This document shows, piece after piece, positions 1 through 8,479 of a DNA stretch of 64,000 bases (position 1 is the stretch's first letter; each line of letters starts with the position of its first letter). Source of the stretch: Actinomycetes bacterium (lineage in GTDB: Bacteria > Actinomycetota > Acidimicrobiia > Acidimicrobiales > Ilumatobacteraceae); contig JAIOPC010000014.1 of assembly GCA_021414085.1 (NCBI GenBank), forward strand, positions 961,476 through 1,025,475, written 5' to 3'. The notes below the pieces were generated by a model. It had not been told where the DNA came from. It did no database searches and worked only from the letters and a program-made list of their open reading frames with translations. Both the position numbers and the translations under genes were made by a program.

Positions 1-2
1 TG

Positions 3-872
3 GTCGGCGAAAGCGGTTCCGGCAAGTCGGTCACATTCCTGGGCATCCTTGGCTTGTTGCCCCACACGGCGCGCATCAGTGGCTCGGCCACGGTTGAAGG
101 CGTCGAACTGGTCGGCGCTTCCAACAAGGTGATGCGTGGTGTCCGCGGCAAGAAGATCGCGATGATCTTCCAAGATCCGCTGTCGTCTTTGAACCCGGTG
201 TATCGCGTTGGCGATCAGGTGGCCGAGATGATCCGGGCGCACCAGGAAGTGTCGCGATCGGAGGCCTCGGCGCGGGCGGTCGAGCTGCTCGACATTGTCG
301 GCATTCCGCAGCCAAAGGTGCGCGCTCGCCAGTATCCGCACGAATTCTCGGGCGGAATGCGCCAGCGAGTGATGATCGCCATGGCAATCGCGAATGATCC
401 TGAAGTGCTGATCGCCGACGAACCAACAACGGCGCTCGACGTGACCGTGCAGGCGCAGATTCTCGAAGTGATTCAACGCATTCAGCGCGACATGAAGAAG
501 GCGATTGTGATGATCACTCACGACCTGGGCGTAATCGCACGTGTCGCCGACCGCGTGCAGGTGATGTACGCCGGCCGCGTGGTTGAGCGCGCCAACGTCA
601 ACGATCTCTTCGCGACGCCGACGCACCCTTACACCGTGGGTTTGTTGCACTCGTTGCCGCGCGCTGGGCAAGACCGCTTGGAGCCGATTCCGGGCCGACC
701 GCCCAACATGTTGCAACCGCCAGCCGGCTGCGCCTTTCGCGCGCGTTGTCCGCACGCCGCCGCGGTGTGTGCGACCTCGTTGCCCGAGCTGCAGCCTTAC
801 GCTCACTCGATGACGGCGTGCGTGCGCATTAAGGAAATCGATGTTGCTGCAATGAGTGGAGTCACAGCATGA
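3..872 (+). CDS. Peptide ABC transporter ATPase, DppD/OppD-like (5' partial)
   Basis: ATP-binding subunit of a dipeptide/oligopeptide (or nickel) ABC importer, acting on the cytoplasmic face of the membrane. The reading frame is already open at the left edge and begins inside the Walker A motif (GESGSGKS), so the first few dozen residues are missing. Visible in order: Walker A, Q-loop ([10 protein letters not shown]), ABC signature (SGGMRQRV), Walker B ([11 protein letters not shown]), switch histidine (ITHDLG) and the oligopeptide C-terminal domain with the cysteine motif [15 protein letters not shown] typical of DppD/OppD. Its stop overlaps the next ATPase start by ATGA, so the two are translationally coupled. 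The permeases and binding protein must lie to the left. The substrate cannot be read from the sequence. Confidence 0.93.
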   Translation, partial: VGESGSGKSVTFLGILGLLPHTARISGSATVEGVELVGASNKVMRGVRGKKIAMIFQDPLSSLNPVYRVGDQVAEMIRAHQEVSRSEASARAVELLDIVGIPQPKVRARQYPHEFSGGMRQRVMIAMAIANDPEVLIADEPTTALDVTVQAQILEVIQRIQRDMKKAIVMITHDLGVIARVADRVQVMYAGRVVERANVNDLFATPTHPYTVGLLHSLPRAGQDRLEPIPGRPPNMLQPPAGCAFRARCPHAAAVCATSLPELQPYAHSMTACVRIKEIDVAAMSGVTA

Positions 873-1900
873 GCGCAAAACCCGCACCAATTGAGGGCGC
901 CCCCGTGCTCGAGGTGACCAATCTGGTCAAGCACTTCAGCGTCAGCGGCTCGAAGGGTCTGCGCAAGACGCGCGCCACCGTGCACGCCGTCTCCGACGTC
1001 TCGTTCACCGTCGCTGCCGGGCAGACCGTCGGCCTCGTCGGCGAGAGCGGCAGCGGCAAGACAACGGTTGGTCGAACGGTTCTTCGCCTCACCGAGCCGA
1101 CGTCGGGTTCGATCAAGTTCAAGGGGCAAGAGATCGTTGGCATGGGTCGCACCGAGCTGCGCAAGATGCGCCGCGAGATGCAGATCGTGTTCCAAGATCC
1201 GCAGGCCTCTCTCGACCCGCGTCTCACGGTCGGTTCTGCGATCTCCGAGCCGTTGCGTATTCAGAAGGTGCCGGGCAAGCACAGCGACAGGGTGGCTGAG
1301 CTGCTCGAGTTGGTGGGCCTCGCTCCCGACCATGCGCGCCGTTTCCCGCACGAGTTCTCCGGCGGTCAACGCCAGCGCATCGGCATTGCTCGCGCACTCG
1401 CGCTCAACCCGTCATTGGTTGTGCTCGACGAGCCGGTGTCTGCGCTCGACGTCAGCATCCAGGGCGCGGTCGTCAACCTGCTCGACGATCTGCAAGACCG
1501 CCTCGGGCTCAGCTATCTCTTCATCGCGCACGACTTGTCGGTCGTGCGCCACATCAGCGATGTCATGGCCGTGATGTATCTCGGCAAGTTGATGGAGATC
1601 GGTCCTTCCGAGGCGATTTACACGTCGCCGGCCCACCCGTACACGCAGGCGTTGTTGTCGGCGGTGCCGGAACCCGACCCGATGACCGAGCGCAACCGCC
1701 AGCGGATTCTGTTGCAAGGCGATGTGCCCAGCCCGATCAACCCGCCCAGCGGTTGCCGCTTCCGCACCCGTTGCCCGATCGCCAAGGACCTTTGTGCGAT
1801 GGAGGAGCCGGCGCTGATCGACCGTGGCCAGGGCCACCCGGTGGCGTGCCACTTCCCAACGGTCAACCTTGCTGAGATGGTCGGTACCGCCGCTGTCTAG
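869..1900 (+). CDS. Peptide ABC transporter ATPase, DppF/OppF-like
   Basis: Second ATPase of the same importer, 343 aa, a normal length for DppF/OppF. Walker [10 protein letters not shown] is at residues 58-66, followed by Q-loop [11 protein letters not shown], signature SGGQRQR, Walker [12 protein letters not shown] and H-loop FIAHDLS. The C-terminal oligopeptide/dipeptide domain contains the cysteine motif GCRFRTRCP. DppD and DppF pair as a heterodimer. The start is an ATG overlapping the upstream TGA. The gene is the last of its operon: secG follows with its own promoter-like hexamer. Confidence 0.94.
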   Translation: MSAKPAPIEGAPVLEVTNLVKHFSVSGSKGLRKTRATVHAVSDVSFTVAAGQTVGLVGESGSGKTTVGRTVLRLTEPTSGSIKFKGQEIVGMGRTELRKMRREMQIVFQDPQASLDPRLTVGSAISEPLRIQKVPGKHSDRVAELLELVGLAPDHARRFPHEFSGGQRQRIGIARALALNPSLVVLDEPVSALDVSIQGAVVNLLDDLQDRLGLSYLFIAHDLSVVRHISDVMAVMYLGKLMEIGPSEAIYTSPAHPYTQALLSAVPEPDPMTERNRQRILLQGDVPSPINPPSGCRFRTRCPIAKDLCAMEEPALIDRGQGHPVACHFPTVNLAEMVGTAAV

Positions 1901-1924
1901 CGGCGCACTTTGAACCTGGCCCGA

Positions 1925-1930
1925 TAGGAT
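1925..1930 (+). promoter_or_regulatory. -10 element of secG (leaderless)
   Basis: TAGGAT, 8 bases before the GTG start at 1939. It fits the window-wide TANNNT-N6..8-start pattern. Confidence 0.5.
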
Positions 1931-1938
1931 TCCAAGCC

Positions 1939-2178
1939 GTGCGCGACACCATCATGTACATCTCGCTGGTCGTTAACATCCTGTGCCTTTTTGGCATGGT
2001 GGCTGGTGTGCTGATGCACAGCGGTCGCGGCGGCGGCCTCAGCGACATGTTTGGTGGTGCTGGTTCAACCGCGTTGGGCAGCACGGCTGCAGAGCGCAAC
2101 CTCACGCGCATTACGACGGTGTTCGGGATCCTGTGGATCGGTACGGTCGTTGCGTTGAGTTTCCTGCTGCAGCGGTAA
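1939..2178 (+). CDS. secG: SecG preprotein translocase subunit
   Basis: Small integral membrane subunit of the SecYEG channel, 79 aa. Two hydrophobic segments (about residues 6-24 and 58-77) flank the conserved cytoplasmic loop with the SecG signature HSGRGGGLSDMFGG. Start is GTG at 1939; a TAGGAT hexamer at 1925-1930 ends 8 bases before it and there is no Shine-Dalgarno sequence, so the mRNA is probably leaderless. It is followed 14 bp later by tRNA-Leu. Confidence 0.93.
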   Translation: MRDTIMYISLVVNILCLFGMVAGVLMHSGRGGGLSDMFGGAGSTALGSTAAERNLTRITTVFGILWIGTVVALSFLLQR

Positions 2179-2192
2179 CCTCGTTATCCCAC

Positions 2193-2275
2193 GTCGGAGT
2201 GGCGAAATGGCAGACGCGCCAGCTTGAGGGGCTGGTACAGGCAACTGTGTGGGGGTTCAAGTCCCCCCTCCGACA
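2193..2275 (+). tRNA. tRNA-Leu (anticodon GAG)
   Basis: Cloverleaf by eye: acceptor stem GTCGGAG (2193-2199) with CTCCGAC (2268-2274) and discriminator A at 2275. The anticodon stem CCAGC/GCTGG encloses loop TTGAGGG with anticodon GAG at 2226-2228. A variable arm follows, as expected of a class II tRNA, then T stem GGGGG/CCCCC with loop TTCAAGT. Length 83 nt. The 3' CCA is not encoded. It decodes CUC and CUU leucine codons. Confidence 0.96.
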
Positions 2276-2289
2276 CAAGCGGCGTTTTG

Positions 2290-2328
2290 TGTCAGCGCAT
2301 AAAGCGACACAACGTTTGTGAGCTGACA
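2290..2328. repeat. Nested inverted repeat downstream of tRNA-Leu
   Basis: Outer arms TGTCAGC (2290-2296) and GCTGACA (2322-2328). Inside them a second hairpin, CACAA (2308-2312) with TTGTG (2316-2320), has a three-base loop. A further 7-bp pair GACACAA/TTGTGTC (2272-2278/2287-2293) begins in the tRNA 3' end. There is no clear T-tract. It could be a processing or termination structure for the tRNA, or a protein site. Confidence 0.5.
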
Positions 2329-2372
2329 TAGAAACCGAGAACCGCCACGCGTGGAGCTCAGGTCGCGCGAAC

Positions 2373-3548
2373 TCATGCCTCGCTGACGATCACCAATTCG
2401 TTGCCTTCTGGGTCGGCGACTCGCCAGCGATCCGACGACTCTTCGAGGAGTCGACCACCGGCAGCAATCATCGTGGCGAGGCGCGCCTGCGCGAAGTCCG
2501 ACGGCAGTGCGAGCTCGAAGTGGATCCGGTTGCGCTGCTGTCGGCGTTCAGTCTCCGAAGCATCGATCTCTTGGAACACCAGCGCCGGGTTCAGCCAGCG
2601 TGGATCGTAAATGTCGCTGTTGTCGGCTCGCCGGTCGGGGACGTATCCGAGCGCGGCCACCCAGAACGCGCGGACTGCGGCCACGTCGGCGGCATCGAGG
2701 AAGAGCTGAGCGAAGCGCGGCAGCGTCGGATCTGCGGTGGCACCGAGTTCGCGGGCAGCTGTCTGGAGGTTTTCGGCGAGGTCGCTGAAGTCGAGTGCCA
2801 AGCCGTGCGCGTCGGCGTCCCACTGATCCTTGCCGCTGTCGATGATTACCAGCCCCGGCCGCAGGTCGATCAGCAACGGAAAGCCCGCGTCGTCCGCCAG
2901 TGCCGCCGCCGCCACGGCTAGTTCGCTCTGCTGGAGCGACGAGATGGTGCGGTAGCACGCCATCGCGCTGAACACCGCTTGCCAATCGGCTAGCCCGACC
3001 TTCTCGCCGAGCGGATCGCCGGGAACCACATCGACCTCGTTGCCATCGGAGTCGCTGTGGCGAACTCCGTATGGTCCGGATGCCTCACCGAGATTCAGGT
3101 TTTCTACCGTCGCGGCTGGCCGCACCACGTCGAGATGAATGCGGTTTCGAAGCGGCCGGGGCTCGCTCGACTGCCTCACCCGTATCGCGGGGTCGCGCCG
3201 CAACGGATCCAGCAAACCGCCGTCCTGTGCGGGCGCGTAATCGAGGACGCGCTGCCAGAACTGCCGCACCGCAGTTGGGTTCGCGGATTCAAACACAACG
3301 CTCAGCTGCTGCAGCGCCGCAGGGTTCGCTGCCAGCCCGAGATCCCGTGCGGCCGCCGACACTGCTTCGGCGTGATTGGCTGAGTCGAGACGCACCCGGA
3401 CGCCAGTGGCGCGCACGTCGACCACGATGTCGGGCGATAGATCCGCGACGCGCCCAGCCAGCGCAGCCCCGTCGATCAGCGACGGCGCGTCGAACCATGC
3501 CGTCGCAACGCCATCGACCACTCGCCAATCCATTCCGATCACGGTCAT
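2373..3548 (-). CDS. Duplicated PCD-like + glyoxalase (VOC) fold protein
   Basis: 391 aa protein made of two similar halves. Each half has a segment resembling pterin-4a-carbinolamine dehydratase (ending ARDLGLAANP in half 1, ARELGATADP in half 2) followed by a Glyoxalase_6-type VOC domain (half 1 starting LSVVFESANPTAVRQFW, half 2 FAQLFLDAADVAAVRAFW). Each VOC domain ends with the typical DPEGNE or DSDGNE strand. VOC domains bind metals and handle small substrates, but the reaction here is unknown. I chose ATG 3548 over GTG 3557 because a TACGGT hexamer on the minus strand (3561-3556) ends 7 bases before it. It is divergent from the flavoprotein gene, with only 25 bases between starts. Confidence 0.8.
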   Translation of the reverse strand: MTVIGMDWRVVDGVATAWFDAPSLIDGAALAGRVADLSPDIVVDVRATGVRVRLDSANHAEAVSAAARDLGLAANPAALQQLSVVFESANPTAVRQFWQRVLDYAPAQDGGLLDPLRRDPAIRVRQSSEPRPLRNRIHLDVVRPAATVENLNLGEASGPYGVRHSDSDGNEVDVVPGDPLGEKVGLADWQAVFSAMACYRTISSLQQSELAVAAAALADDAGFPLLIDLRPGLVIIDSGKDQWDADAHGLALDFSDLAENLQTAARELGATADPTLPRFAQLFLDAADVAAVRAFWVAALGYVPDRRADNSDIYDPRWLNPALVFQEIDASETERRQQRNRIHFELALPSDFAQARLATMIAAGGRLLEESSDRWRVADPEGNELVIVSEA

Positions 3549-3555
3549 AGCCGGC

Positions 3556-3565
3556 ACCGTAGTGT
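3556..3565. promoter_or_regulatory. Back-to-back -10 elements of divergent genes
   Basis: ACCGTAGTGT: read on the minus strand TACGGT (3561-3556) lies 7 bases before ATG 3548, and on the plus strand TAGTGT (3560-3565) lies 8 bases before GTG 3574. The two hexamers share the central TA at 3560-3561. Both transcripts would be leaderless. Confidence 0.5.
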
Positions 3566-3573
3566 CCTGATCA

Positions 3574-4824
3574 GTGGCGCTCCATCGATTGACTCAGACT
3601 GCTTCCGTGGTAGGTGGCGGTCCCGCGGGGCTGATGGCGGCGGAGGTACTCGCCAAGGCTGGCCTGGCGGTGACGGTGTACGAGCACAAGCGCTCGGTGG
3701 GTCGCAAGTTGCTGCTGGCTGGGCGCGGCGGGCTGAACATCACCCACAGCGAGCCGATCGACGCCATGCTCGGCCGCTACAGCGAGGCCACGCCGTCGCT
3801 GGCCGCCGCACTGCGGGGATTCACCCCGCACGACTTGCGCGCGTGGTGCGCTGAATTGGGCGAGCCCACGTTCGTCGGCTCCACCGGTCGGGTGTTTCCC
3901 GCTTCGTTTCGAGCGACGCCGCTGTTGCGGGCGTGGCTGGCCCGCCTTGAAGATCTCAACGTCGCGATCCGCGTCGGTCATCGCTGGCATGGTTGGGCAA
4001 AGCGACCCGACGGGGGAGTCGACACCCAGCGACTCACTTTCGAGCGCAGCGGTGGAACGATGATCGAAGCGGTGAGCGATGTGACGATCCTCGCCCTCGG
4101 CGGTGCAAGTTGGCCGCGCGTCGGTTCCGATGGCCGATGGGTCGACACGCTCGCGCAACTCGGGGTGCAAGTTGCCACGCTACGCGCCGCTAACTGCGGT
4201 GTGTTGCTGGCTTGGTCTGCGAACTTCGTCGGTCAGTTCGGCGGCGTCCCGTTGAAGAACATCGCGGTCACCGTCGGCGATGTCCGCGTGCGCGGCGACG
4301 CCGTCGTCACCACAGCGGGCTTGGAAGGCGGACCGATCTACGCCCAATCCCAGCCAATCAGAGACAGCATCGATCGGCTCGGCAGCTGCACGTTGCGTTT
4401 CGATCTCCAGCCCGATCTCACGGTTGGCCAGCTTGAGGAACGCCTCGCTCGCGGGCGACCGAACGACTCACTGAGCGCGATGCTGCAACGGATAGGGCTG
4501 AGCAAGGCGTCGATCGCCTTGCTGCGCGAGCTCACCAGCAACCAAGTGCCCCGAGACTCGAAGACGTTGGCACCATTGATCAAGTCGTTGTCGATCGAGG
4601 TGCGCTCGCTCATGCCGATCGATCGAGCAATCTCCACGGCCGGAGGCGTCGCCTTCAGCGAACTCGATGACGTGCTGATGATCAAGCGGCTTCCCGGTGT
4701 GTTCGTGGCCGGCGAAATGGTCGACTGGGAAGCCCCGACCGGTGGCTACTTGCTGCAGGCATCCTTCAGCACCGCGGTGCTGGCGGCACGCGGGGCCATC
4801 GACTTTGTGGCGCGGCCCGAGTGA
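3574..4824 (+). CDS. HI0933-like FAD-dependent flavoprotein (TIGR03862/PP_4765 type)
   Basis: 416 aa flavoprotein of the HI0933/BaiN superfamily. An N-terminal dinucleotide-binding GGGPAGLMAAE motif (about residues 13-23) is followed by the family signature GRKLLLAGRGGLNIT. Near the C-terminus the second FAD-contact region GVFVAGEMVDWEAPTGGYLLQ precedes a final helix. Physiological substrates of this subfamily are not established; the related BaiN reduces bile acids, which should not be assumed here. GTG start at 3574 is supported by TAGTGT 8 bases upstream. Confidence 0.88.
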   Translation: MALHRLTQTASVVGGGPAGLMAAEVLAKAGLAVTVYEHKRSVGRKLLLAGRGGLNITHSEPIDAMLGRYSEATPSLAAALRGFTPHDLRAWCAELGEPTFVGSTGRVFPASFRATPLLRAWLARLEDLNVAIRVGHRWHGWAKRPDGGVDTQRLTFERSGGTMIEAVSDVTILALGGASWPRVGSDGRWVDTLAQLGVQVATLRAANCGVLLAWSANFVGQFGGVPLKNIAVTVGDVRVRGDAVVTTAGLEGGPIYAQSQPIRDSIDRLGSCTLRFDLQPDLTVGQLEERLARGRPNDSLSAMLQRIGLSKASIALLRELTSNQVPRDSKTLAPLIKSLSIEVRSLMPIDRAISTAGGVAFSELDDVLMIKRLPGVFVAGEMVDWEAPTGGYLLQASFSTAVLAARGAIDFVARPE

Positions 4825-4830
4825 GGCAAT

Positions 4831-4836
4831 TACCGT
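4831..4836 (+). promoter_or_regulatory. -10 element, leaderless start at 4844
   Basis: TACCGT, 7 bases before GTG 4844. Confidence 0.45.
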
Positions 4837-4843
4837 AAGCGTC

Positions 4844-5209
4844 GTGGCTCGCTTTCCGATCCGATTCACGGGCGCCAACAAAGCGATGGTTGTGCTCGGG
4901 CTGGCGCAGCGCAATTCGTATGTTGATGTCACCGAGAACGACGCAGTGGTGCGAATGGGGTGGGCCTTTCGGGCAACGATCCCGCGATCCGCCATTCGGT
5001 CGGTAACGCCGGATATTGGGCGAGTGTTGGGGTGGGGCGTTCACGGCTGGCGAGGCGAGTGGCTCGTGAACGGCTCGTCGTCGGGGATCGTGCGCGTCGA
5101 AATCGAGCCAGCAGCGCGGGCGCGCGTGACGGGTATTGCGGTGAAGTTGCGCGTGCTGCGCGTTTCGGTCGACGACCCGGAAGGACTGCAAGTGGCGCTG
5201 AGCGCGTAG
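4844..5209 (+). CDS. Small PH-like hypothetical protein
   Basis: 121 aa, no signal peptide and no membrane segment. The alternating beta-rich pattern (RNSYVDVTENDAVVRMGW, then IPRSAIRSVTPD) resembles bacterial PH-like domains, but I do not recognise a named family. Start chosen at GTG 4844 because TACCGT (4831-4836) ends 7 bases upstream; a longer open frame continues upstream into the flavoprotein gene and is not needed. Function unknown. Confidence 0.7.
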   Translation: MARFPIRFTGANKAMVVLGLAQRNSYVDVTENDAVVRMGWAFRATIPRSAIRSVTPDIGRVLGWGVHGWRGEWLVNGSSSGIVRVEIEPAARARVTGIAVKLRVLRVSVDDPEGLQVALSA

Positions 5210-5279
5210 AGCGTCTGGTTGGTGGTAGCCACACCCGCATCGTGTGGTCGGCCACCTTGTTGCCGGCTCGCCGGCCGAA

Positions 5280-5285
5280 TACGGT
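5280..5285 (+). promoter_or_regulatory. -10 element, leaderless start at 5292
   Basis: TACGGT, 6 bases before GTG 5292. This is the main reason for preferring that start over the upstream in-frame GTG at 5244. Confidence 0.45.
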
Positions 5286-5291
5286 CAGCGC

Positions 5292-7691
5292 GTGTCCTCG
5301 GCCGACCGCTTTCTGGCGAGCGCTCAGCGCCGCCAGCATCGCGGTGTACACATTGCGCTAGCGCTCAGCGTTGGCCTAACGGCCGCGTGTGCCATCTCGT
5401 TGATTGCCGGCGCAACGCGATCGGCGTCGGTGGTCGAGCGAGTCTTCGAGGCGGTACCTACCTACGACGTTGTGATCTTCGACGAGAGCAGTGGCCTAAC
5501 CGCGCAAGACGTGGCGTCGCTCCCTGGCGTCGACCGCGCTGACTCCACCGACTACATCGCGTTCAACCTGCGCGGAGTCGACCCTGTGTCGGGAAGTATC
5601 AACGCCAATCCCACCGACTTCAGCCTTCCCAACCCCTCGGTGCGCATTCTGCGCGGCCACGCACCCGACGGAACTGACCCATTCGAGGTCGTCGTCAACC
5701 AATCATTTGCCGACAACCTCTCGCTTGACGTCGGTGATCCCGTAGCCGTAGTCGCGTTTGCGCCCGACCAGCGCGACGAGATGGCAAGCGGCGTTTACGA
5801 GCCACGAGGCCCGGAGTACGACTTCACGATCGCAGCGATTGTGCGCTTTCCGAGCGAGATCGCGTTGGACGAACAGCGCTCGCCGCGAACTGGCTTCACT
5901 ACGAGCGAAAACCTGATGATCGTCAGCGACGACTTCTTCTACGCACACCACGCCGAGTGGATCGGCTTCGGATCGGCAATCAATGTTCGACTCAACGACG
6001 GCCAAGCCGGTCTCACTTCGTTCGTCTCAGCGGCCCGCGCCTTAATGAGCGACCCCAACGATCTCATCGCGTTTCCGTGGACGGCGGCTGAGAACACGTC
6101 GGCGTTTGACGTGCCGGTGGATCTCGAGACTTCCGCGCTACTGGCAGTCGGTGTCGGTGCTGCGCTGGTCGCCGCGCTGCTCGCGCTGTTGCTCGTCAGA
6201 CTCGATCGTCGACTGCTCGATGCCGACTACTCGGCGTTGCGCACAATTGGCGTCACGACCAAACAACTCACCCTCACTGCAGCTTTGCGCCTTGCTCCGG
6301 CGGCACTAGCCGCTGGAGCAATCGCGATGGTCGGGGCAGTCGTTCTCTCAGACCGGTTCCCAATCGGAATCGGTCGCCAACTCGAGATTGAGCGCGGCCG
6401 CCAGGTGAACGTTGCAGTCGTCGTTGGCGGCGGTGTTGGCGTTGTCGTCGCACTCGTTGTCGGCGGGTCGTTGTTGGCGCGTCTCGCGGGTCTGCGCACG
6501 CGGCCGAGCGTTGCGCTTCGTTCCCGTCGTGTTCTGGGTACTGGTCGCTTGCCGCTGCATGCCTCAATCGGTGCCCGACTCGCAGCCGGCGGCAGAGACG
6601 ATGGGCGCTCCCGGTCGTCGTCGGTGATTGCATCATTGGCAACAGGGGTCGCTGCGACCGCCATCGTGATCGCGGTGAGCGCTTGGTTGGCAGGGACAAA
6701 TCACCTTTACAACTCGCCGAGCGCGCGTGGTTGGCAGTGGGACGTCGCCGTTGGGAATGTGAACTTTCCGCTTGACGACGCCACGCTCGACGCCGTCACG
6801 AACAGCCCATTGGTGGCGGCTGCGACGTCCATCGGCTATGGCCAGGCGACGTTGAATGGACTCTCGACGGAGGTGTTGGCGTTCGATCCCGCCGGTGACG
6901 CTCCGCCGGAGACACTCCGCGGGCGGCTGCCGATCACGCCGAGTGAAATCGCGCTTGGTGCTGCACTGTTGCGCAAGCTCGACGTTGCGATCGGCGACTC
7001 GGTGACACTCTCGCTTGCTGACTCGGAGTTCGTCGTGCCGCCGTCGGTTGGCGGCGAGCTCACCCTCACGGTCGTAGGCGAAAGCGTGTCTCCGGTCTTC
7101 GGCGAGAGCGACATCGCTGACATTGGTGTTGTCACATTCCAGGCGATCGCCGACGCCAACGGAAACGCCGCTCCCTGCCTCGTCATGGTCGACGTCGCTG
7201 GGCCAGACGTGACCGCGAACCTCGATGCGCTGCTCGCGCCGCTGAGCGAGGAGGTCCACAGCGACGTAGTTCCGGCGCGAGTCGTCAATCTGCATGGGGT
7301 GCGCTCGCTGCCGGACCTCGGCCGTTCGTTGGCGGGAGTACTTGGGCTGATCGCCATCGCGGCAACGCTCGTCACACCGGCACGCACGAATCGAAAGAAG
7401 CTGGCGGTGCTGAGCGCGTTGGGTCTAGACCGTAAGGGGCGTCGCCTGGTCGCGAGCTGGCAGGGACTCTTCACCGCCACGGCGGTACTGCTGATGGGAA
7501 TTCCACTCGGTTTGGGTCTCGGGGCCGCGTGGTGGCGCGACGTCACCGCCGATTTGGGTGTGCGCAACACGTTCCCGTGGGCAACTGGTGCAATGACGGT
7601 GACCGTTGTGGCAGCACTACTTGGTGCGATCGCTGCCGCTCTGTTCGCAGTCCGACGCGTCTCGGTGGCCAGCACGTTGCGTGGCGAGTAG
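5292..7691 (+). CDS. FtsX/MacB-type ABC transporter permease
   Basis: 799 aa membrane protein with the duplicated FtsX-like permease layout. An N-terminal TM segment (about residues 22-40) is followed by a large extracytoplasmic domain and three TM helices near residues 275-400. The same arrangement repeats: TM near 455, a second exported domain, and three TM helices in the last 130 residues. Such permeases couple with an ATPase to move lipoproteins, lipids or peptides, or to transmit signals across the membrane. No ATPase partner lies next to it, so it is either an orphan or pairs in trans. The extracytoplasmic domains have no motif I can assign. An in-frame GTG at 5244 is a less likely start. 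Confidence 0.82.
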   Translation: MSSADRFLASAQRRQHRGVHIALALSVGLTAACAISLIAGATRSASVVERVFEAVPTYDVVIFDESSGLTAQDVASLPGVDRADSTDYIAFNLRGVDPVSGSINANPTDFSLPNPSVRILRGHAPDGTDPFEVVVNQSFADNLSLDVGDPVAVVAFAPDQRDEMASGVYEPRGPEYDFTIAAIVRFPSEIALDEQRSPRTGFTTSENLMIVSDDFFYAHHAEWIGFGSAINVRLNDGQAGLTSFVSAARALMSDPNDLIAFPWTAAENTSAFDVPVDLETSALLAVGVGAALVAALLALLLVRLDRRLLDADYSALRTIGVTTKQLTLTAALRLAPAALAAGAIAMVGAVVLSDRFPIGIGRQLEIERGRQVNVAVVVGGGVGVVVALVVGGSLLARLAGLRTRPSVALRSRRVLGTGRLPLHASIGARLAAGGRDDGRSRSSSVIASLATGVAATAIVIAVSAWLAGTNHLYNSPSARGWQWDVAVGNVNFPLDDATLDAVTNSPLVAAATSIGYGQATLNGLSTEVLAFDPAGDAPPETLRGRLPITPSEIALGAALLRKLDVAIGDSVTLSLADSEFVVPPSVGGELTLTVVGESVSPVFGESDIADIGVVTFQAIADANGNAAPCLVMVDVAGPDVTANLDALLAPLSEEVHSDVVPARVVNLHGVRSLPDLGRSLAGVLGLIAIAATLVTPARTNRKKLAVLSALGLDRKGRRLVASWQGLFTATAVLLMGIPLGLGLGAAWWRDVTADLGVRNTFPWATGAMTVTVVAALLGAIAAALFAVRRVSVASTLRGE

Positions 7692-7699
7692 CGGCGCCG

Positions 7700-8407
7700 T
7701 TACTCCAACAGCGCGAGGTCGCGCAATGCGTAGCGGTTGTGCCAGAACTCTTCTTCGAGCACGGTGTGCAGACATTGCAGCAACTCGTGCGGGCCGTTCT
7801 CGAGCACGTCGACCGTTCGTGTGAGGTCGGCGGCCGTAACCGACGCGACGAAGTCGCGAAAGCGCGTCGCGCGCTCGGCGCGCACGGCCAGCGCTTCGGC
7901 CAGTGTGGGCTTCACGCTGTAGTCGAGGCCCGGAAACGGAAACTCAAGTGAGCCTTTGTTCGGCAAACCGATCGGGTGAAACTCCGCTGCGAGAACTGGC
8001 AGCGTGAACCACTTGTCCATCGCGAGCACCAGGTGGCGCACCGTCTCGACGAAGGAGAACTCGTTGTTGACCGATTCGTTCAACTTGGCTTCGGGAAGTG
8101 CCTGTGCCCGCACGATGGTCTTGGCCCACTCGGCCTCCATCGCCGCCCACGCCTCACGAGTGTCGTCTGGCGTCGAAGGAGTGAGCATTGCGCGCAGCGG
8201 ATACCACGGGTCGCGCTCGTTGACGTAAGCAGTCACATCGACGCCGTTGATCACGAAGTTGTCGACCAACGCGTCGATGTCGATGTTGACGAGCCACGCG
8301 TGACTGAACTTTGCGCCCGTCAGGTTGACGTCGCGGAAGCGCGCATCGGTGAGATCCGCTCCCCAGAACACGGCACCGGCGAGATCTCCTTCAAACTCCT
8401 CAGGCAT
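7700..8407 (-). CDS. DinB-like four-helix protein with N-terminal pentapeptide stretch
   Basis: 235 aa. Residues about 5-45 contain pentapeptide-like A(D/N)LxxAxF units (AVFWGADLTDARFRDVNLTGAKF). The remainder has the helical pattern of the DinB/MDMPI superfamily, with histidines in VRHLVLAMDKW and EEEFWHNRYALRD that are the usual metal ligands. Members of this superfamily are thiol-dependent (mycothiol or bacillithiol) transferases or isomerases; the substrate is unknown. ATG 8407 is chosen because TAGGTT (8419-8414 minus) is 6 bases upstream; an in-frame TTG sits at 8413. Confidence 0.78.
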   Translation of the reverse strand: MPEEFEGDLAGAVFWGADLTDARFRDVNLTGAKFSHAWLVNIDIDALVDNFVINGVDVTAYVNERDPWYPLRAMLTPSTPDDTREAWAAMEAEWAKTIVRAQALPEAKLNESVNNEFSFVETVRHLVLAMDKWFTLPVLAAEFHPIGLPNKGSLEFPFPGLDYSVKPTLAEALAVRAERATRFRDFVASVTAADLTRTVDVLENGPHELLQCLHTVLEEEFWHNRYALRDLALLE

Positions 8408-8413
8408 GGGCAA

Positions 8414-8419
8414 AACCTA
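8414..8419 (-). promoter_or_regulatory. -10 element, leaderless start at 8407
   Basis: TAGGTT on the minus strand, 6 bases before ATG 8407. Confidence 0.4.
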
Positions 8420-8465
8420 ACAGTCAGCGCGAATCGAGTGCCCGTTGCCCGTCAAGCGACCGCGG

Positions 8466-8471
8466 TACCAT
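8466..8471 (+). promoter_or_regulatory. -10 element, leaderless start at 8480
   Basis: TACCAT, 8 bases before ATG 8480 of the first secreted metalloprotease. Confidence 0.45.
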
Positions 8472-8479
8472 CGCGCCGT

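Noticed and set aside
7976..8479. In-frame extension of the first metalloprotease upstream of ATG 8480
   Set aside because: It runs antisense through the DinB-like gene, and a proper signal peptide begins at 8480 behind a TACCAT element.
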